This document shows, piece after piece, positions 27,828 through 36,216 of a DNA stretch of 64,000 bases (its first letter is position 1; the number at the start of each line of letters is the position of its first letter). Below the pieces are notes generated by a model. That model worked only from the letters and a program-made list of their open reading frames with translations, was not told where the DNA came from and did no database searches. This DNA comes from an uncultured Methylocystaceae bacterium. Its GTDB lineage: Bacteria; Pseudomonadota; Alphaproteobacteria; Rhizobiales; Beijerinckiaceae. The DNA is taken from positions 1 to 64,000 of the forward strand of contig CALMZV010000166.1 in assembly GCA_937870755.1 (NCBI GenBank). The letters run 5' to 3'. A program made the translations under genes and the position numbers.

Positions 27828-27993
27828 GCCGCCTGCCTGTCGAAGCCCGACCCCGCCCGACCATAGGCCAGTCGCGCGCGCCGCGACAGCGCCCGCTTCT
27901 TGACGCCGCCGCCCCGCTTCGGCATGAAACCAGCCCGGCGCGACCGGCGCGCGAGGCGTGGATTTCGCGCTTGTTCAAGGGTTTCGAGCCGCC

Positions 27994-28785
27994 ATGATCC
28001 GCTCCGCTTTGATGAACGTGATGACCGCCGCCGCTCTCAAGGCCGGGCGCGGGCTCAAGCGCGATTTCGGCGAGGTGGAAAATCTGCAGGTTTCCGTCAA
28101 GGGACCGGGCGATTTCGTGACCGCCGCCGACCGGCGCGCCGAAAAGGTGCTGTTCGAGGAATTGTCGAAGGCCCGGCCGGGCTACGGATTTCTGCTGGAG
28201 GAAGGCGGCGAGATCGAAGGCGCCGACAAGGCGCATCGCTGGATCATCGATCCGCTCGACGGCACGCTCAATTTCCTGCACTCGCTGCCCGTATTCGCCA
28301 TCTCCATCGCGCTCGAACGCGAGGGCCAGCTCGTCGCCGGCCTCGTCTACAACCCCATCGCCGACGACATGTTCGTCGCCGAACGCGGCCAGGGCGCATG
28401 GCTCAACAACCGGCGCCTGCGCGTCGCCCAGCGGCGCGATCTGGCCGACGCGCTGGTGGCGACCGGCATTCCGCATCTCGGAAAGGCGTCCGAACACCCG
28501 CGCTTCAAGGCCGAGCTTGCGGCCGCCATGGCGCGCGTGGCCAACATCCGCCGGCTGGGCGCGGCCGCCATCGACCTCGCATACGTGGCCGCTGGCCGCT
28601 ACGACGGCTACTGGGAGCGCGCCTTGCAGCCATGGGACATGGCGGCCGGCGTCGTGCTGGTGCGCGAGGCGGGCGGATTCGCCAGCGATCTTGCGGGCGG
28701 CGGCGACATGCTGACCCGCGGCGCGATCCTGGCGGGCAACGAATATATCCACCGCGCGCTGGGCGAGACGCTCAAGAAAGCCTGA
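27994..28785 (+). CDS. suhB: inositol monophosphatase family protein
   Basis: Mg2+-dependent phosphatase of 263 residues in the IMPase/SuhB family. Metal ligands are seen in GYGFLLEEGGE (Glu pair), IIDPLDGTLNF (two Asp) and WDMAAGVVLVREAGG. VTAADRRAEKVL is the conserved N-terminal Asp motif. Substrates in the family include inositol-1-phosphate and related sugar phosphates; SuhB homologues also affect rRNA transcription complexes. The start MIRSALMNVMTAAALKAG is preferred over a GTG 36 nt upstream. It is divergent from the TAXI gene. Confidence 0.92.
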   Translation: MIRSALMNVMTAAALKAGRGLKRDFGEVENLQVSVKGPGDFVTAADRRAEKVLFEELSKARPGYGFLLEEGGEIEGADKAHRWIIDPLDGTLNFLHSLPVFAISIALEREGQLVAGLVYNPIADDMFVAERGQGAWLNNRRLRVAQRRDLADALVATGIPHLGKASEHPRFKAELAAAMARVANIRRLGAAAIDLAYVAAGRYDGYWERALQPWDMAAGVVLVREAGGFASDLAGGGDMLTRGAILAGNEYIHRALGETLKKA

Positions 28786-28938
28786 TTCGGCGCAAACGAC
28801 CCGGACGGGCGCATGCGCGCCCTGCGGCGTCGGTTCGGTTGCCGCGGGCGGTGCGAAAATGGCATTGTGGCGACGTTTTGGGCGGAACGATTTCCGCGAC
28901 GGCGCGCCAGCGTGCAAACGCAACCAAGCGGAGAAGAC

Positions 28939-29895
28939 ATGGCCAGCGGCGAAGATCCGACACGGCTTTCCATGCCGCATGTGTTTCTGGTGCGGATGAT
29001 CGTGTTTCTGGCGCTGGCGGCTTTCGTCGCCTTCATGCTCCACAAGCAGATCGAGCGCGCCTTCATGGCCAATCCCGGTCTCAACGGCCTCATTCTCGCG
29101 GTTCTCGCTGTTGGCGTTGTGATGGCGCTGGCCTCGGTCATCCGCCTGTTCGGCGAGGTGCGCTGGGCCAACAGCTGGGGCGCCGCCGCCGCCCCCGGCC
29201 AGACGCCTCTCGCCCCCCGCCTCCTCGCGCCGATGGCCGCGCTCATGCGCGCCGGCCAGCTCACCACCGCCACGTTGCGCGTCATTCTCGATTCGGTCGC
29301 CACCCGGCTCGACGAATCGCGCGAGATTCTCCGCTACATGACCGGCCTCCTGATCTTTCTCGGCCTGCTCGGCACCTTCTGGGGCCTGCTCGAAACCGTC
29401 GGTTCGATCGGCGACGTGATCAACGCGATGAAAGGCGGCGCGGATTCCTCGGTCATGTTCGAGGATTTGAAGAACGGCATCGCCAAGCCGCTCGCCGGCA
29501 TGAGCCTGTCGTTCACCGCCTCGCTGTTCGGCCTGGCCGGATCGCTGGTTCTGGGCTTTCTCGACCTGCAGGTCGGACAGGCGCAGAACCGGTTCTATAC
29601 CGAACTCGAGGACCGGCTGTCGGCGCGCGCCGAAACGTTGGGCGCGCCGCTCGCCGGCGAAGGGCAGACGGATTTGCGCGCCGCGCTCGACAAGCTCGCC
29701 GGCGCGAGCGACGCCACGGGATCGCGCGTGGCCACGCAGGCGATGGCGAGCCTGGCCGAGGGCGTGCAGGCGCTCGTTCAGCACATGCGCTCCGAACAAC
29801 AGATGATCCGCAACTGGGTCGAGCAGCAGGCCGAGCAGAATCGCGAGATCAAGCGCGCGCTCGAGCGGCTCGCCGCAGAGCGCGAGAAGAACTGA
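28939..29895 (+). CDS. MotA/TolQ/ExbB-family proton channel protein
   Basis: Inner-membrane stator-type protein of 318 residues. Four hydrophobic segments are visible (about 15-40, 48-68, 130-155 and 185-210). The core motif ILRYMTGLLIFLGLLGTFWGLLETV followed by GMSLSFTASLFGLAGSLVLGFLD matches the MotA/ExbB channel domain. The C-terminal 70 residues form a coiled coil (MRSEQQMIRNWVEQQAEQNREIKRALERLAAE). A GGAG site upstream of the ATG supports the start. It overlaps the OmpA-domain gene by one base, so the two make a channel complex with a 1:1 transcript. No flagellar or tol genes are nearby. Confidence 0.9.
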   Translation: MASGEDPTRLSMPHVFLVRMIVFLALAAFVAFMLHKQIERAFMANPGLNGLILAVLAVGVVMALASVIRLFGEVRWANSWGAAAAPGQTPLAPRLLAPMAALMRAGQLTTATLRVILDSVATRLDESREILRYMTGLLIFLGLLGTFWGLLETVGSIGDVINAMKGGADSSVMFEDLKNGIAKPLAGMSLSFTASLFGLAGSLVLGFLDLQVGQAQNRFYTELEDRLSARAETLGAPLAGEGQTDLRAALDKLAGASDATGSRVATQAMASLAEGVQALVQHMRSEQQMIRNWVEQQAEQNREIKRALERLAAEREKN

Positions 29896-30923
29896 TGGCG
29901 CTCGGCCGCCAGCGGCGCCTGCGCTCCGGCCCCGATTACTGGCCGGGCTTCGTCGACGCGCTGTCGACGATGCTGCTCGCCTTCGTCTTTCTCATCAGCG
30001 TGTTCATGCTCGCGCAATTCTTCCTGTCGCGCGACGTGACGGGCAAGGACGCCGCCCTGCAGAAACTCAACCGGCAGATCGAGGAATTGACCTCGCTGCT
30101 CGCGCTCGAAAAGTCCGTCAAGGCGGATGCGCAGTCGAGCCTGTCGGCGCTCACCGCCACGCTCGAAGCCGCGCGCAAGGAAAACGCCGATCTCGCCTTG
30201 CGGCTGGGCGGCGCGGAAGGCGCGGCCAGCGGGGCGAGCGGCAGGCTCGGCGCGGCCGAAAGCGCGCTGACGGCCGAAAAACAACTGTCGGCGCAGGCGC
30301 AGGCGCGCGTCGACATTCTCAACCAGCAGATCGCCGCGTTGCGTCGCCAGCTGGCCGCCATCGAAGAGGCTTTGCAGGCCTCCGAAGCGCGCGACCGCGA
30401 TTCGCAGGCGAAGATTTCCGACCTCGGTCAAAGGCTCAACGTCGCGCTCGCCCAGCGCGTGCAGGAACTCGCCAGATATCGTTCCGACTTCTTCGGCCGG
30501 CTGCGCGAGATTCTCGGCAATCGACCGGGCGTGCGCATCGTGGGCGACCGGTTCGTGTTCCAGTCGGAAGTGCTGTTCGACACCGGACAGGCGGCGCTGT
30601 CAGCCGAAGCTCCGGCCGAACTCGACAAACTCGCCGCCGCCATCGTCGATCTCGAACGCGAGATTCCACCCGAGATTCCCTGGGTGCTGCGCGTCGACGG
30701 CCATACCGACAAGCGTCCGATACAATCCGCGCAGTTTCCGTCCAACTGGGCGCTGTCGTCGGCGCGCGCGATCGCGGTGGTGCAGTATCTGATCGGCAAG
30801 GGCGTGCAGCCGAACCATCTGGTCGCGGCGGGCTTCGGCGAGTTTCAGCCGATCGAACAGGGCGACGGCGAGGAGGCGCTGCGCCGCAACCGCCGCATCG
30901 AACTGAAGCTGACCGAACGGTGA
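29895..30923 (+). CDS. OmpA/MotB-domain peptidoglycan-binding stator protein
   Basis: Partner of the preceding channel protein, 342 residues. One N-terminal membrane helix carries the conserved proton-path Asp (YWPGFVDALSTMLLAFVFLI). A long periplasmic coiled coil follows (about 55-195, rich in Ala/Gln/Glu/Leu), then an OmpA-like peptidoglycan-binding domain (FDTGQAALS ... VDGHTDKRPI ... NWALSSARAIAVVQYL ... GFGEFQPI ... NRRIELKL). The proton flux across the pair probably drives a periplasmic motion or force. The start is fixed by the TGATG overlap with the upstream gene. Confidence 0.92.
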   Translation: MALGRQRRLRSGPDYWPGFVDALSTMLLAFVFLISVFMLAQFFLSRDVTGKDAALQKLNRQIEELTSLLALEKSVKADAQSSLSALTATLEAARKENADLALRLGGAEGAASGASGRLGAAESALTAEKQLSAQAQARVDILNQQIAALRRQLAAIEEALQASEARDRDSQAKISDLGQRLNVALAQRVQELARYRSDFFGRLREILGNRPGVRIVGDRFVFQSEVLFDTGQAALSAEAPAELDKLAAAIVDLEREIPPEIPWVLRVDGHTDKRPIQSAQFPSNWALSSARAIAVVQYLIGKGVQPNHLVAAGFGEFQPIEQGDGEEALRRNRRIELKLTER

Positions 30924-31387
30924 GCGCGATCGCCCTGCGCGAGCCCGACGAGCGCGAGCGCGCAGCGCTCGTCGAACTGTGGGTCGCCGCCTGGAACGCG
31001 ACTTTTCCGCAGATGAATTTCGACGGGCGCCGCGCGTGGCTGCGCGCGCGTCTGGCGCAACTCGAGGCCGACGGCGCGCGACTGATCGCCGCCTTCGACG
31101 AGGAGGCGCCTCTCGGTTTTGTGGTGATCGACCCCGCGACGAACTGGCTCGACCAGATCGCGGTCCTGCCCGCCGCCTTCGGCCGGGGCGTGGCGCGCGC
31201 GCTGCTTGCCGAAGCGCGCGCGCTCTCGCCCGCGCGCATCAACCTCGACGTGAACGCCGATAACGCGCGCGCGCTGCGCTTTTACGAACGCGAAGGCTTC
31301 GTGAAGGTCGGCGAGGGCCGCAATCCCAACAGCGGCCTGCCGACATTCAAACTGGAATGGGCGATCAATCGGCCGCCGCGCGAATGA
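30920..31387 (+). CDS. GNAT family N-acetyltransferase
   Basis: Acetyl-CoA-dependent acyltransferase of 155 residues. The GNAT core is visible: beta4 LDQIAVLPAAFGRGVARALL with the Q/RxxGxG/A pyrophosphate loop, then DVNADNARALRFYEREGF. The start is GTG, overlapping the stator gene stop by four bases, which implies coupling. It overlaps the next, convergent gene by 23 bp at the 3' ends. The acceptor (protein N-terminus, amine or small molecule) is unknown. Confidence 0.88.
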   Translation: MSAIALREPDERERAALVELWVAAWNATFPQMNFDGRRAWLRARLAQLEADGARLIAAFDEEAPLGFVVIDPATNWLDQIAVLPAAFGRGVARALLAEARALSPARINLDVNADNARALRFYEREGFVKVGEGRNPNSGLPTFKLEWAINRPPRE

Positions 31388-31781
31388 GGCCGCACAAGAC
31401 CGGGCGCACCGCCGAATCGGCCGTCACCTGTCCCGCCTGTATCTGGAAATTGCCGTCGACGCGCGCGCCGGCGCCTTTCTTGCGCACCACCAGCCGCAGG
31501 TTCTGGATGCGGCCCGAACCCGACGTTTCCTGAATGGCGCTGATCGCGCCGAGACTCTTGTCGACGGAAATGTTGAGGAACCCCTCGGCCGCCACCGCGC
31601 GCGCGACATTGTCGAGCGCCGTCGCCGGTCTCACGCGCGGAAATTCCTGCCAGCTCTTGAAGGTCAGCGCCGTCATCAGCGGCACGCCGCTGGTCGAGAA
31701 ATTCTGCTCGCAGCTTTGCGCCTGCGCGGCGCCGGCGCTCGCCGCCAGACCGGCTGCGACAAGAAGAAACCGAAACGTCAT
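31365..31781 (-). CDS. small secreted hypothetical protein
   Basis: A 138-residue protein with a clear signal peptide (MTFRFLLVAAGLAASAGAAQAQS) and a mature domain of about 115 residues (QEFPRVRPATALDNVARAVAAEGFLNI ... IQNLRLVVRKKGAGARVDGNFQIQAGQ). Two cysteines (one just after the signal, one in RPVLCGLI) could form a disulfide. I do not recognise the family. A GAGG site precedes the ATG. It is probably periplasmic and its role is unknown. Confidence 0.75.
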   Translation of the reverse strand: MTFRFLLVAAGLAASAGAAQAQSCEQNFSTSGVPLMTALTFKSWQEFPRVRPATALDNVARAVAAEGFLNISVDKSLGAISAIQETSGSGRIQNLRLVVRKKGAGARVDGNFQIQAGQVTADSAVRPVLCGLIRAAAD

Positions 31782-31893
31782 GCAAACCTCGATCGCTTGA
31801 ATGGAGCCGTTCGATTGCCAGCGCGCCGCAAGGATGCGCCGTGCGCGAGCGCACATCGCGCGCGCGCGGCGCCGTCGCAGCCTGCGCGATTCG

Positions 31894-33705
31894 TCACTCG
31901 GCCGCCTTTTGCGCGAGCGCGGCCGCGCCCGTCTCGAACTGCAATCGCGCGAGCCGCGCATAAAGACCGTCGCGCGACACGAGCGCGTCGTGCGTTCCCT
32001 CTTCCACGATGCGACCGGCGTCCATCACAAGAATGCGGTCGGCCTTCAGCACCGTCGCCAGCCGATGCGCGATGACAAGCGTGGTGCGATTGTCCATCAC
32101 ATCGTCGAGCGCCTGCTGCACCAGCGCCTCGTTTTCCGAATCGAGCGCGCTGGTCGCCTCGTCGAGCAGCAGGATTGGCGCGTCTTTCAGAATGGCGCGC
32201 GCGAGCGCGAGCCGCTGGCGCTGGCCGCCCGAGAGCGTCACGCCGCGTTCGCCGAGTTCGGTCTCGTAGCCCTTGTCGAGATCGCGCACGAACGTGTCGG
32301 CGGCCGCGCGATGGGCGGCCTGTTCGATCCGCGCGCGCGCGGCGCCGTCCTGCCCGTAGGCGATGTTGTCGGCGACGCTGGCGGCGAAGATCGTCGGCTC
32401 CTGCGGCACGAGCGCGATCGCCGCGCGCAATGCGTCCGGATCGAGCGTCCTGATGTCGACGCCGTCGATCAGGATGCGCCCCTCGTTGGGATCGTAGAAA
32501 CGCATCAGCAGCTGAAACACCGTCGACTTGCCCGCGCCCGACGCGCCGACAATCGCCACGCGCTCGCCGGGCGCGATCTTCAGCGACAGGTCTTCGAGCA
32601 CGCCGGCGACCGGCGCCGCCGGATAGGAGAACCGCACGTGATCGAACACGATCTGGCCGCGCGTCGGTTTGGGGAGATGCTGCGGGTCGGCCGGAGCGAC
32701 GATGCGCGGCGCGACGCCGAGCAGTTCGGCGATGCGCCCGGCCGCGCCCGCCGCCGCCGACACCTCCGTCCACACCTGGCTGAGCTCGCCCAACGAGCTC
32801 GCGCCGAGCACGGCGTAGAGCACGAATTGCGAAAGCTCGCCGCCGGTCATGCGGCCGGCCAGCACGTCGCGCGCGCCCAGCCACAACACCGCGATCACGC
32901 TGGCGAAGGCGAGAAAGATCGCGACGAAGGTGAGGATCGCGCGTGCGGCGGTGGCGTCGCGCGCCGCCGCATAGGCGCCTTCCGACGCGGACGCGAACCG
33001 GCGCGCGGCTTCGCCCTGCGCGTTGAACGCCTGCATGGTGCGCACGGCCCCGAGATTTTCGGCCGCATAGGCCGAGGCGTCGGCAAGGCGGTCCTGCGCA
33101 TTGCGCGAGCGCCGGCGCACCGATCGGCCCGAGGCCACCAGCGGCAGCACGATCACCGGAATGGCGACCAGCGCGAGCGCGGAGAGCTTCGGGCTCGTCA
33201 GGATCATCAGAACGATGGCGCCGACGAACATGAACAGGTTGCGCAGCGCGACCGACGCGGACGATCCGAACGCGGCTTTCAGTTGCGTCGTGTCCGACGT
33301 CAGGCGCGAAACGAGTTCGCCCGTGCGGGCGCCGTCGTAGAAAGCGGCGTCGAGATGGGCGAGATGGCGAAAGAGATCGGCGCGCAGATCGGCCACGACC
33401 CGCTCGCCGAGCGTCATGACCAGATAGAACCGCGAGGCGGAGGCGAGCGCCAGCACGAACACGACCGCCGCCATTGCGCCGAAATAGGCGTCGATCCGCC
33501 CCGCCCCGGCCGAAAACCCGTGGTCGATCATGCCGCGCAGGGCCGCCGGCACGGTGAGCGTGGCGCCCGAAGCCGCCGTCAGCGCCACCAGCGCGAGCCC
33601 GATGCGCCCGCGATAGCGCCAGGCGTAAGGCAGCAGGGGCTTGAGGGCCTTCAGCGAATGGCGGCCGGTCTTTTCGTTGCGGTCGGAAGAAGCGTCGTTT
33701 GGCAT
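31894..33705 (-). CDS. ABC exporter (MsbA-like, fused membrane and ATPase domains)
   Basis: A 603-residue half-transporter. The N-terminal six-helix type-I exporter domain (about 25-320) includes RTGELVSRLTSDTTQLKAAFG. The nucleotide-binding domain holds Walker A GASGAGKST, Q-loop VPQEPTIF, signature LSGGQRQRLALARAIL, Walker B ILLLDEATSALD and H-loop VIAHRLATVLKADRI. All ATPase motifs are intact. It works as a homodimer. The closest recognised group is the MsbA-like exporters annotated for lipids or drugs in rhizobia; the cargo is not known. Confidence 0.94.
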   Translation of the reverse strand: MPNDASSDRNEKTGRHSLKALKPLLPYAWRYRGRIGLALVALTAASGATLTVPAALRGMIDHGFSAGAGRIDAYFGAMAAVVFVLALASASRFYLVMTLGERVVADLRADLFRHLAHLDAAFYDGARTGELVSRLTSDTTQLKAAFGSSASVALRNLFMFVGAIVLMILTSPKLSALALVAIPVIVLPLVASGRSVRRRSRNAQDRLADASAYAAENLGAVRTMQAFNAQGEAARRFASASEGAYAAARDATAARAILTFVAIFLAFASVIAVLWLGARDVLAGRMTGGELSQFVLYAVLGASSLGELSQVWTEVSAAAGAAGRIAELLGVAPRIVAPADPQHLPKPTRGQIVFDHVRFSYPAAPVAGVLEDLSLKIAPGERVAIVGASGAGKSTVFQLLMRFYDPNEGRILIDGVDIRTLDPDALRAAIALVPQEPTIFAASVADNIAYGQDGAARARIEQAAHRAAADTFVRDLDKGYETELGERGVTLSGGQRQRLALARAILKDAPILLLDEATSALDSENEALVQQALDDVMDNRTTLVIAHRLATVLKADRILVMDAGRIVEEGTHDALVSRDGLYARLARLQFETGAAALAQKAAE

Positions 33706-33816
33706 TTGGGCGGTCTATACCCGGTTTGCCGCCCGTTGGCGCGCCCCCGGCGCGCCCTTAACCGGTTTTTTTGATCGCTCGGGCGCGCCAAAGCCTGCCG
33801 CGACGGCCCATTGCGC

Positions 33817-33845
33817 TTGATCCGGCCGCAGAAATGAGGCATAGG
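33817..33845 (+). promoter_or_regulatory. candidate rpmJ promoter
   Basis: -35 TTGATC (33817-33822) and -10-like CATAGG (33840-33845) with a 17-bp spacer, about 58 bp before the rpmJ ATG. The -35 is good and the -10 weak, as is common in alphaproteobacteria. Confidence 0.35.
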
Positions 33846-33903
33846 ACCCGCCAATTCGAAGCGGGCGCGTCCCGGCTGTCGACCATCTCCGGGATCCGAA
33901 ACG

Positions 33904-34029
33904 ATGAAAGTCCGCAATTCCCTCAAGTCCCTGCGCGCCCGCCATCGCGACAACCAGATCGTGCGTCGCAAGGGCCGCGTCTACATCATCAACAAGACGC
34001 AGAAGCGCTACAAGGCCCGCCAGGGCTGA
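33904..34029 (+). CDS. rpmJ: 50S ribosomal protein L36, cysteine-free form
   Basis: A 41-residue basic protein ([20 protein letters not shown] then [17 protein letters not shown]) of the L36 family, part of the large ribosomal subunit. It lacks the four zinc-ligand Cys/His residues of the zinc-binding form, so it is the C-minus type usual in alphaproteobacteria. The gene is monocistronic: its own upstream region lies on one side and a strong terminator begins 26 nt after the stop. Confidence 0.95.
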   Translation: MKVRNSLKSLRARHRDNQIVRRKGRVYIINKTQKRYKARQG

Positions 34030-34054
34030 TCGCCGGATCGCGGCTTGCCACGCA

Positions 34055-34079
34055 AAGCCCCGGTTTCCGGGGCTTTTTT
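34055..34079 (+). terminator. intrinsic terminator of rpmJ
   Basis: A 9-bp stem AAGCCCCGG/CCGGGGCTT with a 3-nt loop, followed by a T run, directly downstream of rpmJ. Confidence 0.9.
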
Positions 34080-34129
34080 GCGTTTTCGCCGCCTCTTTAC
34101 GCCGCGCGTCCAAATCCCTACGTTCGGGC

Positions 34130-35026
34130 ATGGCCCGCCTTCGCCTTCTGGTCTGCCTGCTGCCGTTGACGGCCGTCGCGCCGGCGATCGCCCAGGACCG
34201 GGCGCAGACGCCGCGTCCGTCCGATCATGAGCGGATGCTGCGCATTCCGGGCTTCGCGCCGGTTCCGCTGCCGCCCGGCGCGCGCGCCTTCGGCCCGCAG
34301 GGCCCCAACGTCGGCGGCGCGCAGTCGTCGCAAGACCCCCAACACTCGCAGGGACCCCAACACTCGCAGGGACCCCGACCCTCGCAGGGACCAAATGTCG
34401 GCGTCGACGACCCCGACGACGACGAGACGCCGCGTTTCGACCGCCGCCGCGGTCCCGCGCGCGCGGCGCCCGTCCCGCCCGAGAAACCGAAGGCGGCGGA
34501 AAAGCCCCGGCCCGCGCCGACGTCCGTCCCACCGCTGCGCGCCCAGCGCGCCCGCGTGCTCGACGCCTTGTTCGAACGGCTGGCCAGGGCGGAGGCGGAC
34601 GATGCGCCCGCCGTCGCAGGGGCGATCGAGCGGGTGTGGGCGCGCTCGGGTTCGGACACCGCCGATCTGCTGATGAGCCGCGCCGGCGACGCCCTGACGA
34701 AACACGAGATAGCGAAAGCCGAGCGCCTGCTGGACGCGCTGGCGGAACTGGCGCCCGGCTGGGCGCATGTCTTCGCCCGGCGCGGCGCGCTGAAAGCCGC
34801 CCGCGAGGACATCTCCGGCGCCATCGCCGATTATGGAAGGGCCGTGGAGATTGAGCCGCGCCATTTCAGCGCGCAGGCCGCGCTCGGCGCGCTCTACGGC
34901 AAGCAGGGCGACAAGCCGCACGCGCTCGCCGCGCTGCGCAAGTCGCTGCAGCTGTACCCGGCCCAGCCCACGCTCGCCAAACGGGTCGAGCAGTTGCGCC
35001 TGGAAGTGGAAGGCCGCGACATTTGA
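34130..35026 (+). CDS. secreted TPR-repeat protein with low-complexity linker
   Basis: A 298-residue protein. A signal peptide (1-21, MARLRLLVCLLPLTAVAPAIA) is followed by a Pro/Gln/Ser-rich region (about 40-130) holding a tandem six-residue repeat. The C-terminal TPR domain (about 135-290) includes DALTKHEIAKAERLLDALAELAPGWAHVFARRGAL and ISGAIADYGRAVEIEPRHFSAQAALGALYGKQGD. TPRs mediate protein contacts, here in the periplasm. Similar rhizobial proteins are annotated only as tetratricopeptide proteins; no partner is visible. Confidence 0.88.
   Translation: MARLRLLVCLLPLTAVAPAIAQDRAQTPRPSDHERMLRIPGFAPVPLPPGARAFGPQGPNVGGAQSSQDPQHSQGPQHSQGPRPSQGPNVGVDDPDDDETPRFDRRRGPARAAPVPPEKPKAAEKPRPAPTSVPPLRAQRARVLDALFERLARAEADDAPAVAGAIERVWARSGSDTADLLMSRAGDALTKHEIAKAERLLDALAELAPGWAHVFARRGALKAAREDISGAIADYGRAVEIEPRHFSAQAALGALYGKQGDKPHALAALRKSLQLYPAQPTLAKRVEQLRLEVEGRDI
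34341..34394 (+). repeat. 18-bp in-frame tandem repeat (three units)
   Basis: Units at 34341-34358 and 34359-34376 are identical (18 bp) and a third, 34377-34394, is diverged. They encode QHSQGP, QHSQGP and RPSQGP in the linker of the TPR protein. Being a multiple of three, copy changes keep the frame. Confidence 0.9.
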
Positions 35027-35054
35027 CCGGCGCGCGCGAGATCTGGCGCGTCGT

Positions 35055-35555
35055 TCAGTCGGCCGGCGCGACGGCGCCGGAAACGCGCTCCAGCGCGCCG
35101 GGGACGAGTTCGCAATAGAGCAGCCGGTCCGGATCGACGGGTCCCGGCATCTCGATCCGCCCGTCGGGCGCGCGCGCGAATCCCATGCGCCCGTAATAGG
35201 CCGGATCGCCGACGAGAATGACGAGCGCATGGCCGGCCGCGCGCGCCGCCTCGAGCGATTTCTGCACGAGTTGCTCGCCAAGCCCCAGTTGGCGGAACGC
35301 CGGCTCCACGACCAAGGGACCGAGCAGCAGCGCCGGCGCCTCGCCGATGCGGATCGGCGTCATGCGGTTGGCGCCGACCAGCAGCGTGCCGACGCGGGCC
35401 GCCAGCGACAGGGCATCCTCGGCCGGCCGCCCCTCGCGCAGCCGGTAGGCGGTCTTGGCGAACCGGCCGGGACCGAAGGCTCGCTCCGTCAGCCGTTCGA
35501 TGGCGGGCGCGTCGGCGGGCGTCTGGGCGGAGAAGGCGAAAGCGGGCTGGACCAT
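35055..35555 (-). CDS. GNAT family N-acetyltransferase (YhbS-like)
   Basis: A 166-residue acetyltransferase resembling the YhbS group: FGPGRFAKTAYRLREG near the start, then the CoA loop LGPLVVEPAFRQLGLGEQLVQKSLEAA and LVILVGDPAYYGRMGFARA. The substrate is unknown. It follows the NUDIX gene on the same strand with a 62-bp gap. The ATG at MVQPAFAF fits the domain start. Confidence 0.88.
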   Translation of the reverse strand: MVQPAFAFSAQTPADAPAIERLTERAFGPGRFAKTAYRLREGRPAEDALSLAARVGTLLVGANRMTPIRIGEAPALLLGPLVVEPAFRQLGLGEQLVQKSLEAARAAGHALVILVGDPAYYGRMGFARAPDGRIEMPGPVDPDRLLYCELVPGALERVSGAVAPAD

Positions 35556-35617
35556 GATGCGATCTTGCAGCGGTTCGTCTTGCTTGGAGCATGAACGCGC
35601 GCGCGCGACAAGCGGCC

Positions 35618-36088
35618 TCACCAGCAGGGATCGATCGCCTGCGCGCCCGCGATCTCGGCCAGCCGCGCGCGCGTCGCCGTCGTCAGCCCGCCGGGCAGCG
35701 CCTCGGGCGCGAAGAACTGCGCCTCCTTGATCTCGAAATCGGGCGACTTCGGCCGCGCCTGGTGAAATGCGCGCACGACATAGAGCGCCACGTGGTCGCG
35801 CTTCAGCCCGGCGCGGTTGAGATAGAGGCCGAACAGTTGCGGTGGCGCGGACAGCTGCATTTCGCATTCCTCGCGCAATTCGCGCGCGAGCGCTGCAAGC
35901 GCGCTTTCGCCGGGCTCGACCCCGCCGCCCGGCAGATACCAGCCTGGCGTGTAGGTGTGGCGCACGAGAAAGACGCGATTGTCGGCGTCGAACACGGCCG
36001 CCCGCACGCCGAGCGTGAGCGCGCGGCGCGCCAGCCCCAGACGCAGGCCCACCGCCTGCGTGGCGCGCGTGCGAAAGCCGGGCTTCAT
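35618..36088 (-). CDS. NUDIX hydrolase
   Basis: A 156-residue pyrophosphohydrolase. The Nudix box is complete: GVEPGESALAALARELREEC (G-x5-E-x7-REUXEE), preceded by PGWYLPGG. The flanking VFLVRHTYTPGWYLPGG is common in a rhizobial subgroup. It acts on nucleoside diphosphate-linked substrates, identity unknown. The start MKPGFRTRATQ is chosen over an upstream ATG that would add a non-conserved leader. It is upstream of the GNAT gene and divergent from the ferritin-like gene. Confidence 0.88.
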   Translation of the reverse strand: MKPGFRTRATQAVGLRLGLARRALTLGVRAAVFDADNRVFLVRHTYTPGWYLPGGGVEPGESALAALARELREECEMQLSAPPQLFGLYLNRAGLKRDHVALYVVRAFHQARPKSPDFEIKEAQFFAPEALPGGLTTATRARLAEIAGAQAIDPCW

Positions 36089-36216
36089 CGGGCGCGCCCG
36101 CGAGCCGGGGTGGAAAAGGGCGAGGGAAACATTTAGACCGCTATCACAGAACGTTCCGGAGTTTGTCGGGCCGCAAGCCTGCCCGAGAGCGTCGCGAAAC
36201 GCCACTGGGGACGCGC

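Noticed and set aside
26410-29799. Long minus-strand frame opposite suhB and the ExbB-like gene
   Set aside because: Shadow frame: the opposite-strand genes have clear catalytic motifs and this one has none.
28939-30923. Zorya anti-phage system (ZorA/ZorB)
   Set aside because: The pair has the right domain types, but there is no ZorC, ZorD or ZorE nearby and the neighbours are housekeeping genes.
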